Positions 11,340-23,600 of a DNA stretch of 64,000 nt are shown piece after piece. The stretch is from Benincasa hispida (Eukaryota; Streptophyta; Magnoliopsida; Cucurbitales; Cucurbitaceae): positions 3,334,227-3,398,226 of the forward strand of contig NC_052350.1 of assembly GCF_009727055.1 (NCBI RefSeq). Reading direction: 5' to 3'. The notes under the pieces were generated by a model, which ran no database searches, was not told where the DNA came from, and worked only from the letters and a program-made list of their open reading frames with translations. Position 1 is the first letter of the stretch. Each line of letters starts with the position of its first letter. Position numbers and translations under genes: made by a program.

Positions 11340-12904
11340 GACGTCTGGTTTAACTGGTTCGTTCTTCATTTGGTCTACTTTGGTAATATCTAGTTCGGTT
11401 CAGCCTCAATTGGAGCATTTGAAGGCTGGTTCAGGCAATTCAGGTCTGATTTGGGTCGGGTCGAGCGATTCAGACCTCTTTTAAAGCTATTTTTGGGTTG
11501 TTTTTCTAATAATTAGTTTTTTTTTGCTTGTTTAGAATGCCAAAGTTGAACCATATTGGTGTTATTTAAGTATTTTATGCATGTGATATTTGTTATATCT
11601 GAATTAAACATGTTTGTGCATATACTATATCATTTAGATTTAAAATCCCACCATAGGAAAGCATGTTGCATGCATAATATTATGTTATAAGTTAGTTATA
11701 ATATATAGTATGCATGTTTAGGGTTTTCTTAAAATTAATATAAGTGTCATGTTAATTTTGAATGCTTTTGATGTATATTATGGATGAATAGCATGTCTAT
11801 TGTTTTATCATTTGTTATAAAATCGTATTAGACATTAAAATCCATAAGAAAGATTATCAACATGCTCACTTAGGTTAACAACTTGTTTTAATAGTTAAAA
11901 TAAGTCGTTATCTTATAAAATACGGTTACAAACTCAATCGGTTCATAATCCTGTCTAAGGCTGGAGGTATTTATGTTGACGATTTACGTAACACCTCATA
12001 CCTGGGGATTATGACCGAAATGTTGAGCATTGCTAACCGGTTTTATAAGCTTGCATAAGCGGTTTGAGGTTTAAAATTGGTTTAACACCTAGATATCGTA
12101 GGTTTAAATCCAAATATAAACGTTATACTTGGATAAATCATATAGACTTAGGTTGTTTAAAATTAGCTGGAATATACCTAAGCAGAAGAATACCTAAACA
12201 TTTAGAACACTTCAGTGGGAGATTATCAATATATACGATATATCAATTTTTGCTCTCACGTCCTTAAGAGTTCACACTGCGAGATCCATGCTCGGCTTCG
12301 TGTCACTTTTACCACGACTGCTTTATTCAGAAAGTGTTTGCATGGGTCAATAATAAGGTGAATGGGGGAAGTGATTCATAGTAAGTAGGTGAAGGAAATG
12401 TGTTAGCATATCCTACAGTCTCCTCTATTTGTTTGAACCATGAGATTCCTATGTTGCGCCTGCTGTCATTTTAAGGCAGCACTAGCTAGTCGTTAACCGA
12501 GATGATCCATTCGGAGGGTTGTAACATAGGATTTGGTCAACCCAAGCTTAAAAAATGAATAGGGTTTTATAGTTCCATCTTGAACATTATCTTCTAATTT
12601 GAGAGCATGCTCATACCGTTCTATAAGATTTGAAAATGGTGGTCACACTTACAAGAGTTACTAAATGTTAATAAAGTTCTTGATCGAAAACGGTAACTAA
12701 ACAACTATAAGAATAAGAGTTATTCAGGACATAGTATTTGGTCAAGATTGTCAGTGAAAAAGTATTTGGCTGCCCCTCGGTAGCATCTATTCTAACTTTC
12801 TAAAGTATCGTTGCAAATAAATAAAGAAATATGGGTACTTTATCACTTTTGCTAAAATTGGATTTAAATACATAAGTTTAATCAAATTTGCTTATCTTTC
12901 AGCA
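11340..12904 (+). other. untranslated leader of copia 2, second part
   Basis: This region sits between the solo LTR and gag. It has no conserved coding block. The last 60 bases (CACTTTTGCTAAAATTGG then a T-rich run and TTTCAG before the gag ATG) resemble the leader of the reverse copia element at about 59930-60008. Apart from that only AT-rich sequence is seen. Confidence 0.55.
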
Positions 12905-13770
12905 ATGTCGAACTCGATTATACAACTTCTTGCTTTTGATAAATTCCATGGAGAAGATTACTCTAACTGGAAATCGAACATAAACACAATTCTAGTGGTT
13001 GACGACCTAAGGTTGTTTTTAACGGATGAATGTCCTCCTCTTTCCAGTTCAAATACTAACCCAAATGTTCGGGAAGCTTATGATAGATGGGTATAGGCTA
13101 ATGTGAAGGCGAGAGCCTACATCTTGGCGAGCATTCTGATGTGCTCAATAAGAAACATGAACTCATGCCTACTGCCCGTGAAATCATGGTGTTGTTGCAA
13201 GAAATGTTCGGGCAACCGTCATCTTTAGTACGACATGCAGCTATAAAATATGTTTATAACTCACACATGAATGACAGGACCAATGTTAGGGAGCATGTCT
13301 TGGACATGATGGTCCACTTTAACATTGCAGAAGCTCACGACGCTATCATAGATTAGACCAGTCAAGTTAGTATGATCTTGGAGTCACTTCAAAAGAGCTT
13401 TTTGACCTTTTGAACTAACATTGTAATGAATAAGAATAAGTACAATATGACTACTCTACTGAATGAATTCTAAACTTACCAATCGATGATGAAATTAAAA
13501 GAAAGTGAAGCAAACGTTGTTTCACAGAATTTTTTTTTTCAAGGGATCATCTTCGGGAACGAAGCCTTCAAACAGACAAAAAGAAGTTTGCCTCTTCCTT
13601 TTCTAAAGATAGAAGTATCCAAATGAAGAAGAAGAGAAAATGGAAGAAGAAACCTACTACTAAGAAAACCAAGGCTCCTAAAAGAAAATGTTTTATTGTG
13701 GAGAAGACAGACATTGGAAACACAACTGCCCAAAATATCTAGTTGAAAAGAAAGTAGAAAATGAAAAATA
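12905..13770 (+). pseudogene. copia 2 gag (broken)
   Basis: It starts MSNSIIQLLAFDKFHGEDY followed by SNWKSNINTILVVDDLR, the typical copia gag opening. It then reads NVREAYDRWV with a stop (13094-13096), EHVLDMMVHFNIAEAH (about 13291-13338), and a nucleocapsid zinc knuckle near 13689-13740. The knuckle fits C-X2-C-X4-H-X4-C only if one T lost after TGTTTT is allowed for. Gag coats the RNA in virus-like particles; this copy is inactivated by at least two stops and the frameshift. Confidence 0.8.
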
Positions 13771-13779
13771 AGGTAAAAC

Positions 13780-16700
13780 AGATTTATTTGTAATTGAAAC
13801 ATGCTTAGTGGAAAGTTCTCACCTGGGTATTAGATTCAAACGCTTCTAACCATGTTTGCACTTTTCTATAGGAAACTAGTTTTTGGACTCAACTCTCAGA
13901 AAATGAAATGCCTTTCAAAGTAGGAACAGGAGAAGTCATTTCAACTAAAGCAGTGGGAGACATCAAGTTATATTTTGGAGAATCTTTCATTTTGTTAAAA
14001 AATGTATATTATGTACCCAAAATGAAACGAAATTTGATGTCCATATCTTGTCTATTAGAAAATATGTATAAAGTAACTTTTGAAATTAATGAAGTGTTCG
14101 TTTTTTCAAGAGGTTTTCATATTTGCTCTGCTAGACTTGAAATAACTTGTATGTATTAAAACCAACTAAAGCAAATGCCATTTTGAATATAGAGATGTTT
14201 AAAACGGCAAAAACTCCAAATAAAAGACGAAAAATTTCTCCTAACGCCTATCTTTGGCACCTTAAACTTGGTTATATAAATCTCAACAGAATTGAGAGAT
14301 GGTAAAAAATTGGTCATCTAAATCAGTTGGAAGGTAGTTCTTTTACTAAAATATCTTTTACTGGAAAAGATCTTTGTACCAAAGAACCCTTAGAACTTAT
14401 ACATTCTGATCTTTGTGGTCCGATGAATGTCAAAGCTCGAATATATGAATATTTCGTCAATCTTTTTTTATGACTATTCGAGATATGACCATATTTACTT
14501 AATGAATCACAAGTTTAAAACTCTTGAAAGTTCAGAGAATTTAAGACAGAAATTGAAAACTTATTAGGAAAAAGAATTAAAACACTTCGATCAGATCGAG
14601 ATGGTGAATATATGGATTTACTATTCCAGAACTATTTAGTAGATCATAGAATTCAATCCCAATTCACAGCACCTGGAACACCACAACAAAATGGTGTTAA
14701 AGAAAGGAGAAATTGAACTTTATTAGACATGGTTCGTTTGATGATGAGTTATGCTCAGTTACCTCAGTCCTTTTTGAGGTATGCAATACAAGTTGTCGTA
14801 TATATTCTGAACATGGTTCCCTCAAAAAATATTTCAGAAACACCACATGAGTTATAGAAAAGACATAAAAGTAGTTTACGCCACTTCAGAATCTGAGGAT
14901 GCTTGACACATGTGTTGGTGCAAAACCCTAAGAAATTGGAATGACATTCAAAATTATGCCTATTTGTAGGATGCCCTAAAGAAACAAAAGGTGGATTGTT
15001 CTATGATCCCCAAGAAGATAAAGTATTTGTATCGACAAATGTTATATTCCTGGAAGAATATCATATGAGAAATCATCAACCTTGCAGTAAACTAGTATTG
15101 AATGAAATGACCAAAGATACTAGAGGCAAATCAACAAAAGTTGTTGATCAAACTGGTCCTCAACAACAGTTGTTGTCCCATCACATACTTCTCAAGAGTT
15201 GAGAATGCCTCGATGTAGTGGGAGGGTGTTCATCAGCCTGATCGCTACATGAGTTTAACAAAAACTTAAGACATTATATTTGATGATGGCCTAGAGGAAC
15301 CATTGACCTGTAAACAGGGAATCGATGATGTTGATAGGGAACAATGGATAAAATCCATGGACATGAAAATAGAGTTAATGTACTTCAATTCTGTTTGGGA
15401 ACTTGTAAATCAACCACATGGGGTTAAACCTATAAGTTGTAAATGGATCTATAAGACTACAAGAGAAAGCGAAACCAAATTGGCAAAGTGCAAACCTATA
15501 AAGCAAGACTTGTGGCAAAAGGTTTTACTTAAAGGGAGGTAGTTGACTATGAAGAAACCTTCTTTCCTGTTGCCATGATAAAATCAATAAGAATACTTTT
15601 ATCCACAGCTGCATATTATAATTATGAAATATGGCAAATGGATGTCAAGTCAGCTTTCTTGAATGGCCATCTTGACGAAAGAATTTTCATGTCTCAACTA
15701 GAAGGGTTCATTGAACAGGGTCAAGAACAAAATGTTTGTAAGCTTAAAAGTTCCATTTATGGGTTAAAACAAGTTTCTAGATCCTGAAATATAAGATTTG
15801 ACACTGCAATCAAGTCTTATGGCTTTGAACAGAATGTTGACGAACTTTGTGTATATAAGAAAATAGACAACAAAACTGTAGCTTTTCTAGTCCTTTATAT
15901 TGGTGATATCTTGCTCATTGGGAATGAAACAAGTTTACTTGCTGACGTAAAGAGATGGTTAGCATCACAATTACAAATGAAAGATTTGGGAGATGCTTAG
16001 TATGTTCTTGGGATCCAATTTTTTTGGAATCGCAAGAACAAAACTTTAGCATTATCTCACACTTTCAATGATGAGTTAGCACAAGATGTTGTCAAGTTAT
16101 AATATGCACAATTCCAAAAAGGGTATGTTACCTTTTAGACATGGAATTCATTGGTCAAAGAAGCAGTGTCCTAAAACCCCTCAAGAAGTTGAGGAAATGA
16201 AAAGAATTCCTTATGCATCGGCAGTTAGGAGTCTGATGTATGACCATATTGTGTACAAATCTTGACATATACTTTGCAGTTGGAATCATCAGCAGTTTCC
16301 AATCCCATCCTCGACACAGTCATTGGACTGCTGTCAAGAACATCCTCAAGTATCTTCAGAGAATGAGGGACTATATGCTTGTGTATGGGCTTGAGGATTT
16401 GATCCTTACTGGATACACTGATTCTGATTTTTAGACTGATATAGACTCTAGGAAATCTACTTCAGGATCAATCTTTACTCTTAACGGAGGAGCTATAGTT
16501 TAGAGAACCATCAAATAGAGTTGTATAGCTGACTCCAAAATGGAAGCAGAATATCTAGTTGCATGCGAAACAGCTAAAAAAGTAGTGTCGCTGTGCAAGT
16601 TCCTGATAGATTTGGAAGTAGTTCCAAATATGCATCTGCCCATTACTTTGTATTGTGACAATAATGATGCAGTTGCCAATTCCAAGGAACCAAGAAGTCA

Positions 16701-16878
16701 AAAACGTGGAAAACACATCGAAAGAAAGTATCATCTCATCATGGAGATAGTACACCAAGGAGACGTGATAGTCACGAAGATAGCCTCAGAAGATAACCTT
16801 GCTAATTTGTTTACAAAGGCCCTCTCGACTAAAGTATTCGAGGGCCACCTGGTCGGACTAGGACTACGAGCATCATAA
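13780..16878 (+). pseudogene. copia 2 pol (protease, integrase, RT, RNase H), broken
   Basis: Protease: WVLDSNASNHVCTF (about 13824-13866), in which the catalytic DSG is read DSN. GAG-pre-integrase: AYLWHLKLG (about 14248-14275). Integrase: LHSDLCGPM (about 14400-14427), TLRSDRDGEY (about 14585-14613) and PQQNGVKERRN (about 14682-14714). RT: CKWIYKT, YNYEIWQMDVKSAFLNGHL, VCKLKSSIYGLKQ and a GDILLIGN site (YVDD read as YIGD, about 15895-15930). RNase H: GYTDSDF, ADSKMEAEYLVACE, LYCDNNDAVA and HIERKYH to the stop at 16876-16878. Domain order PR-IN-RT-RH is that of copia. Stops occur in every domain. Confidence 0.85.
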
Positions 16879-17009
16879 TCTAGGATAAGTGGGAGAATGT
16901 CAAGGGTATATTGATGCACTAATTTATTGTATTTTCTCTCTATTTTTCTCAACATTGTAAAACATTATGTTTGTATGTTTTTCTCACTGAGCACTAGTCC
17001 AAGTGGGAT

Positions 17010-18867
17010 TGTTGGGAATGTCCTAAAACTCGCAGTTTGTAAATATTGTTAACATATTCTATTTATCAATACAAGTATTATTGAGTATTTTATTCAATAA
17101 ATTGTTATTTGTATTGCATTCTGTTATAAAAATCCTATAAACGAATCCACGGCTATAATATGAATACTTTAACTTTATGTGTTGACATAAAAGAGGATCA
17201 AGTTTTAGTAGATAGCCAAAATGGTCTATAAGTACATGGATGAGATTGGGTACCTCATTCTGGTGACACTATTGGATGCGGCCTATTCTGTATGTTGATA
17301 CAAATGATGTGATTCCAAAATCATTCATATGGAGACATGTGAGTGGGGGCATCCTATGCAATGAATTTGCATAAGACCGGACCTCGAGATAGTCATTTTT
17401 CTTTATAACCACTGTTTACTGATAAAACTGACTATTTCAAACTCACTGATCTGGGGTAACTCGATCTTAATCCTAACCTAACTATGAACTTCTGTTTATT
17501 CGGAATTATCCTTTGATCTGCATAGGTGAGAGTAGTCCAACAACACTACTCAATAAGCATCCCATTTTGGGGATAAAAAGGGATAGATAGCTGGGGACAT
17601 AATTATGTAAGATGAAACTCACTCCTACTCGACTTAGGGTTAGCAGATATGTTGTTCTCTTAAGCACTGATTCTTGGTCTTGAACAATGGGGCCCTGCCC
17701 TCTCGTGATCGAAAGGGACATGGTTTATAAGTTAGACTATAATTATAGGGATAAAATGGTAATTTTTACCTAGCTGTAAATACGAACGACCTGTGAAGGT
17801 CAACTTACTGATTATGGTTATAATGGACAAAAATATATCTACAATGAGGAGAGTACAACTATCGAGCTATAGTGGTGTGTCTCAATAGTTAACGAACATT
17901 GATTAAATTCGTTCTAAAGAGTTTAATTAATTAATCTCAAATCATTGGAGCTCATGATCTGTAGGTCCATAGGCCCCTCTATTAGCTCGTGAAATGATCT
18001 TGGAACAGTGAATTGAGCAGATTTGAAATATTCAAACCGAAATTAGGGTTTTGAATTTGAATTCAATTTAGGGTTTGGTTAATTATATTAGATATAATTA
18101 ACGAAATTCGAGAGTTCGAAAATATTTAAAGAATGATTTAAATATTTGATGAAGTGAAATATAATATATAATATTTGATATTAAATTTAATTAATTAAAT
18201 TAGTTTAATTAATTATCCAATTTAATTCAATTTTGAAATTGGTATCCAAAATTAGCAATTTGATTAATTAATTTTTTTCGAAATTCAATATTATAAAACT
18301 TAATTTAGAATTTGATTTTTGAAAAATCAAAATTAAGTTTTAGAATTAATCAGATTTTATAAAATTAAATTGGATTTAAATTTACAAAGAGAGAGAGAAG
18401 AGAAAGTGGAAAAATCCATCCACTCAAATTCCACCTCATGCCACTTCAATTTCAATGGAAATAGAAGTGGCATTAACCTATCAAACTGAGTTGCATGGTT
18501 TTCATCTATAAATTGAAGTATTGGACTTCAATTTGAGATCCATGCAAGTGAATTGGTTGCTAAAATTTTGCGAAAACTTTTCCTCTCCAAACCCTTATCC
18601 ATCTCAAGTCTATTGGCTCAATTCAGTATTTCCCCCACACATTCCAAGCTTGAGAATAGTAAAGAAGGTCTCTATGGTGGTCCATTATAAATTTGAAGTC
18701 TCAATTCGTGGAGCGAAGTTGTGTTTGAAGAGATTCATCAAATGTTGTAGTTCTTGAAACCTTTTCTCTGAAATTTTGTCTCAATTCATGTTTTTAAACT
18801 CAAATTAAATGTAATTAGGGTGCTTATTGATTCTGATTTCTGCCACTGCATGTTAATTACTCTATCA
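17010..18867 (+). repeat. 3' LTR of copia 2
   Basis: The polypurine tract AAGTGGGA (17002-17009) is followed by TGTTGGGAATGTCC; the right end TTACTCTATCA is fixed by the 5' LTR-primer site boundary at 8755. Length is 1858 bp. The hairpin TATGCAA...TTGCATA lies at 17355-17373. Confidence 0.9.
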
Positions 18868-20397
18868 GATATAACATAATACGGATACGTTGAAGATACG
18901 TATTGTGTGTCTATATATATAATGTCTAATTAATTGCTATAATACATATTTTAAGTTAGATTAGAATAGATTCAAGAAGAGAGTGAAAACTTGAAAAAAA
19001 ATCCAGTAATGTCGAGTGATTGTTGAGTGACTGGAGTAGACGGTAAGAAAAAAGTAGAAGATGAAGATTAAATAATGAAGTTGAGGATGAAGGAGGTGTG
19101 AATCATGATTTAAATAGTGGGAGAGAAGGGAAGAATGAAGATTTAATTACGTTTTGGATTTTTTTTTATATAAAAAAAATTATATTTTATCATTTTTAAT
19201 TTATTTTGTTTTGGATTGCTCAATTTAAGTGGATTTTTATGTTTGGAAGTAATTTTAAAATGGTTGAAATCACTTTTTTTTTTCATTTTCAAAATCACCG
19301 TGAAACATGTTTAATTCTTCAAAACTAATTTTGATGATATGAAAATTGCATCTAAAAGTGTAAAATTGAAAATTAAATTAATTTTGAGGAATTAAAATTG
19401 TGTTTTCAAGTGATTTTAAAAATAAAAAAAGTGATTTTTAATGATTTTAAAATCACTCTTAAACATGCACTAAAATAAAATGGATTGTAAGTTGGATTTT
19501 TTAAATGGTTGGGCTTAAATTTGAAACAAAAAATTGATACGCGTATCTGAAAATTAAAAATAAAAATAAAAAAATCAGATACTTCAAATCAGACACGTAT
19601 CTGGACATATTCATATCGTATCTATATCTGATACCGATTCTCTGCACAATTAGAAGTATCTGTGTTTCCTAGGTTTTATGTTTTCACATTCACTAAGTTT
19701 ACTGAATATATGTTTAGCTAAAACTGTTTTCGGATTCTTGATCTAACCAATACAATTTCTAAAAAAAACAATTTTCATGTTTTCTTTGTATCCAGAATTT
19801 TATTTTGAAAATTTAAAATGTTGAATTATATTAAATAAAGATAAAAAAATTTAAAATATAGTATGTCATGTTATAAACTCAGTTCAAACTTTTTAAATTT
19901 AAATATGTATTATGTAATGTATTATAAATTAAATTAAGTTAAATTTCAAGTTTGATACATGGTTTGGATAAAGTTAAAAGTTAGATTTTAAAGTTTAGAA
20001 TTTAATTCCCATAGTTTGATAGTCCATATGATTTGTTAAATTCTCTTAAATAGTTTTTACCATAAAATTATTTATTATGAAGCTTTTATCAAGCCATAGA
20101 AGATAAATTTTAATTATAAATTAGAAGACTTTAATTTTAATTACTCCAACCGAAGGATCAAAATTTCAAATTTTCTTATAAATTATATAATACTACCAAA
20201 CAATAATTATACAAATTTTTCAATATAAAACATGTTCACGAATAAAGTACCAATAATTTATTATCAATTAATATTTAATAAATAATTGTAATTAGTTTAC
20301 AATTGTTTCAATTAAAATTCAATTTCTACTACCAAATACATATCTTCATATTCTTTAGAAAACAGATCCTTAATATTTATACCCGTCGATCTAAATG
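18868..20397. other. AT-rich spacer with degenerate repeats, no gene seen
   Basis: No supported reading frame. Motifs of the type GATACGTATC/TCAGATAC recur at about 18890-18910 and 19540-19640. A MITE lies at 19239-19466. Site II/telo-box sequences begin at 20398. Confidence 0.5.
19239..19466. repeat. MITE with about 40-bp imperfect terminal inverted repeats
   Basis: The left end ATGTTTGGAAGTAATTTTAA continues to AAATCACTTTTTTT. The right end, read on the other strand, is ATGTTTAAGAGTGATTTTAA continuing to AAATCACTTTTTTT. At about 228 bp, AT-rich and non-coding, it has the form of a non-autonomous DNA transposon. Confidence 0.6.
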
Positions 20398-20550
20398 AAC
20401 CCTAAAGAAAAATCCAATTATTTTCTTTGTGGGCCGAGCTGGGCTTGAGCCTATATCCCTGGGCCAAAACTACCGACATGAGAGTCAAGACTTACTCGGG
20501 CCCGCATCGGCTGGGTCTATTGGGCTTTTCCAGTTGGATCAACATGGGCT
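20398..20550 (+). promoter_or_regulatory. Site II cluster plus telo-box upstream of the pseudouridine synthase gene
   Basis: Five TGGGCY (Site II) motifs lie at 20430, 20440, 20460, 20521 and 20545, with a GGGCCC at 20498 and a telo-box AACCCTAA at 20398-20405, all 120-270 bp before the first ATG. In plants this combination marks promoters of growth-linked housekeeping genes, bound by TCP factors. Its place upstream of an RNA-modification enzyme fits. Confidence 0.65.
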
Positions 20551-20670
20551 TGCCGTCTTTCATCTGTTGATTGGATCATTTTCCTGGATTTACATTCTCG
20601 TCCCTGCTTCGACGGCCGCTGCAACTGCAAAGTACGGTCGTCCGCTCTCAGGCAGGGCGGGGCGGTGGTT

Positions 20671-23600
20671 ATGATACCAAATCCGAGGGCTAGACTTGTA
20701 TCACCATCAGGTGCCGGTTTTGGTTTCAAGATTCTGATGGAGAATCGAGCTCAGCAAAAAGACTATCTTCACTATAATCACACTGATCGTTGCAGAAATG
20801 CTAGATGGACAGCCAGGTTTTTTCTTTCGTACATTTTCATTATCTATCGCTTTATTTGATTTGAGATTTTACTCCTGGAATGAGCTTCGTATTTGGTGGT
20901 TGTTGTAATTCAATCTGAATCTGAAAAGGCTGTCAATCAAGCTGTTGTTGTGCTATTGGCAGGGAAAGCTACCAACTCATGTATGGAAGGCCGTGGCAAG
21001 AAGTGCTTGATTTTTACTTTCATGCTGTTAATGGAAGGTTCTCACTGTCCTCGTTGTTTGGAACTGAGGCGAGTCTCCAATATCAACGTTATCTTTAAAC
21101 TTTGTTCCTCTTTCTCTATAATTATTCCGTTTCTTGAAATGGAAGGAATGGAATCTTGAGCTAGGATTTCTTTTCCTTCCTTTGCGAGCTTATGAATCCT
21201 TTTCTTTTGTAATGCTAAGAGCGATCTTTATATATGTTAAGCTCTTTCGTCATAATGTTGTAGTTGGATAGTTTTTTTCTTTCTTTCTTTTTTTCTTTTT
21301 TGCTACAATTCGATATTGATATCTATGGTTAATTTCATTTGTTTCATGCAATGCAATCTCAAGAGTAGTTAATCCTCCTCCTGCAACCTAAAATTGTAGG
21401 GAAAATAGGGAGGATAATGTATTTGTTGTACGATTTTCTAAATCTTAAAGGAATCTTATTTCTGTCTTTTCAGCTTCTTTGATTCTTAAAATCATGGATT
21501 ACATCTAAGACTGCCAATTGCTTTAACATTGTAGTGTGTAGGTTCTAAATTTAGCTTGGATTCCCAGTTCTGGAGATGATTTTTAATCAAATGCTTGCTG
21601 TCAGTTGTTACATTTGATTAATTGATCACGTTCATGATTTTGAAACAATGTTGTTTTATAAATCTCATTGATTGATTAAAATTTGGAGAAATGAGGATGA
21701 AAGTTTTGTTCTACAATTATCTTGTATAAAAACAGGAAGATATATATATATTTTTAATAATTTATTGTATATAGTACTTTATCGACAGATAGGTCATGAT
21801 CATGATGATGCTGAGATTCCATTGATTTACAACACAGCAGAGTTAAACAGAGTTTCAGTTAAAGATAAGACTGGGAGATGGGCAAGGGCAACATTTAAGA
21901 TTGTTCTTTCCTACCATGGAAATTCTTTTGATGGGTGGCAAAAGCAGCCAGGCTTGAATACTGTTCAGGGGTAAGCTTATTTGATGGCACTCATGCCAGT
22001 TACCATATCCACAAGTAATATTGTATACAATTGGGAGCTAGTGTTGTTCTTTTCGTATCAATTGAAAATCTTGTGCTTTCATTTCAAGTGAAACTTTCGT
22101 CTTGTGGACAATGTCAAAATTAAGTCAATCAATCTTGTTAATCTCACCTTTCTGGTACTATATCTTCTTCCTCCAGTATAATAGTTTGAAGTAATGTTTT
22201 AATGTCTTTAGATGTATAAATAGTTTGTTTTCAATCTAGAGATGGCTAGCACTGCTGTATATTGGAGGATTATAGTACTTGTATCCTTTGGCAGCTTGGT
22301 AGAAAAATCTCTAGGGAAGTTCGTAGATGATAAGAAAGCTCAGATGTTGAAAGATAAATGCTTACCAATAGAAGGATGTGCTGTGGTTGCTGGGCGCACT
22401 GACAAAGGGGTGACAGCTCTGCGTCAAGTTTGCTCATTCTGTATGATGGCATTCTAATTTCTATTTGAATTATTTCCAATCTGTGCCTTTATACCAATAA
22501 TAGAATTCAAGCTAGACATCCAAACTACTTGGCCATCACAGTACCAATAATAGAATTCAACCTGAACCAAGCTTCCTTTGGTTTGAGTTCTTTATCATAA
22601 ATATGTACATGGAACTTGTTTAGAAAAAGGAATTACTATATGTGTAATATTTGAATTTTTGCTGTTTCTTTCCATCTTTGGTTTCAAATTGCCCTTGGAG
22701 GGAAACAATCCCTTTCTGACTTCACCCACTTAAATTTTATTATTGTTTTCTATTTTAGAGAAACAATATCCCACTTCAGTTAAACTCCCATACTTGTAGA
22801 TACTTGGCGTACAGATGTTCAACCTCAAGACATTGAAGATTCCATCAATAGAGCAGCTCCTGGAAAACTCAGAACATTATCTGTTTCTCAGGTAAAACTT
22901 AGGTTATTGGAAATGAGTGTGGTGCCCCCTGTGTAGCTTTAATATTGTTGAAGATGTTACTTGTCTATTTCTCTTTCAGATACATGTACATGCAACTTCT
23001 CAAATTACTTACTGCTGTAGGTGTCTCGTATCTTCCATCCGAATTTCTCTGCTAAGTGGAGGCGATATCTGTATATTTTTCCTCTGAATGATGGAGAGAA
23101 CATGGAGCCAGATTATGCAATTTGGGAAGATGTAGAAGACTGTAGAAAAGAAGAAAATTATGGTAAAATAGAAGTCTTAAATGGTGAAGAATGCAAGGAC
23201 GAGATTCATGATAATTTGGTCTTCGGTCCGAATGATGAGGAGCTTGTGTCGGCTGATAAACCTCAAACATTTAGTATAAGGAGGGTTAACCAACTACTTA
23301 GGAAACTAGAAGGGAAGTTGTTATCGTACAAGATGTTTGCACGTGACACCAAAGCATCAAGAAATGAGTGAGAATCATGAATTGATCCAATTATTGCCTT
23401 TTTTTTTTGGTAGTTATTCTAGCTTCTAATTTAAGTATCATAGTTCTTTTTGTTTTGTTTTGTTTTTTCTTCTTTTTTCATGTGAGCTACATCCCCAGTT
23501 CTTTTTGTTTTATTTTAATTATATTTTTTTCTTTCTGCTCATAAAGACCCTCGACATATTTCTTCTTATTCTGCTCATAGAGAATATTGCTAATTTTCTT

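Larger units (their letters stand above)
8402..18867 (+). mobile_element. Ty1-copia retrotransposon 2 (truncated 5' LTR to complete 3' LTR)
   Basis: The order is truncated 5' LTR (8402-8755), tRNA primer site (8758-8769), leader carrying a solo LTR of another element (9169-11339), gag (12905-13770), protease-integrase-RT-RNase H (13780-16878), polypurine tract (17002-17009) and 3' LTR (17010-18867). The 5' LTR fragment matches 18510-18867 of the 3' LTR at roughly 90% by eye. All reading frames carry stops or frameshifts, so it cannot move by itself. Confidence 0.85.

Noticed and set aside
16555..16955. Minus-strand frames over 16.5-17.0 kb
   Set aside because: They are antisense shadows of copia RNase H, whose catalytic text is clear on the plus strand.
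20429..20729. Frames on both strands in the GC-richer segment before the pseudouridine synthase
   Set aside because: They overlap the Site II motif cluster; no conserved protein text, and open frames are expected from the base composition.
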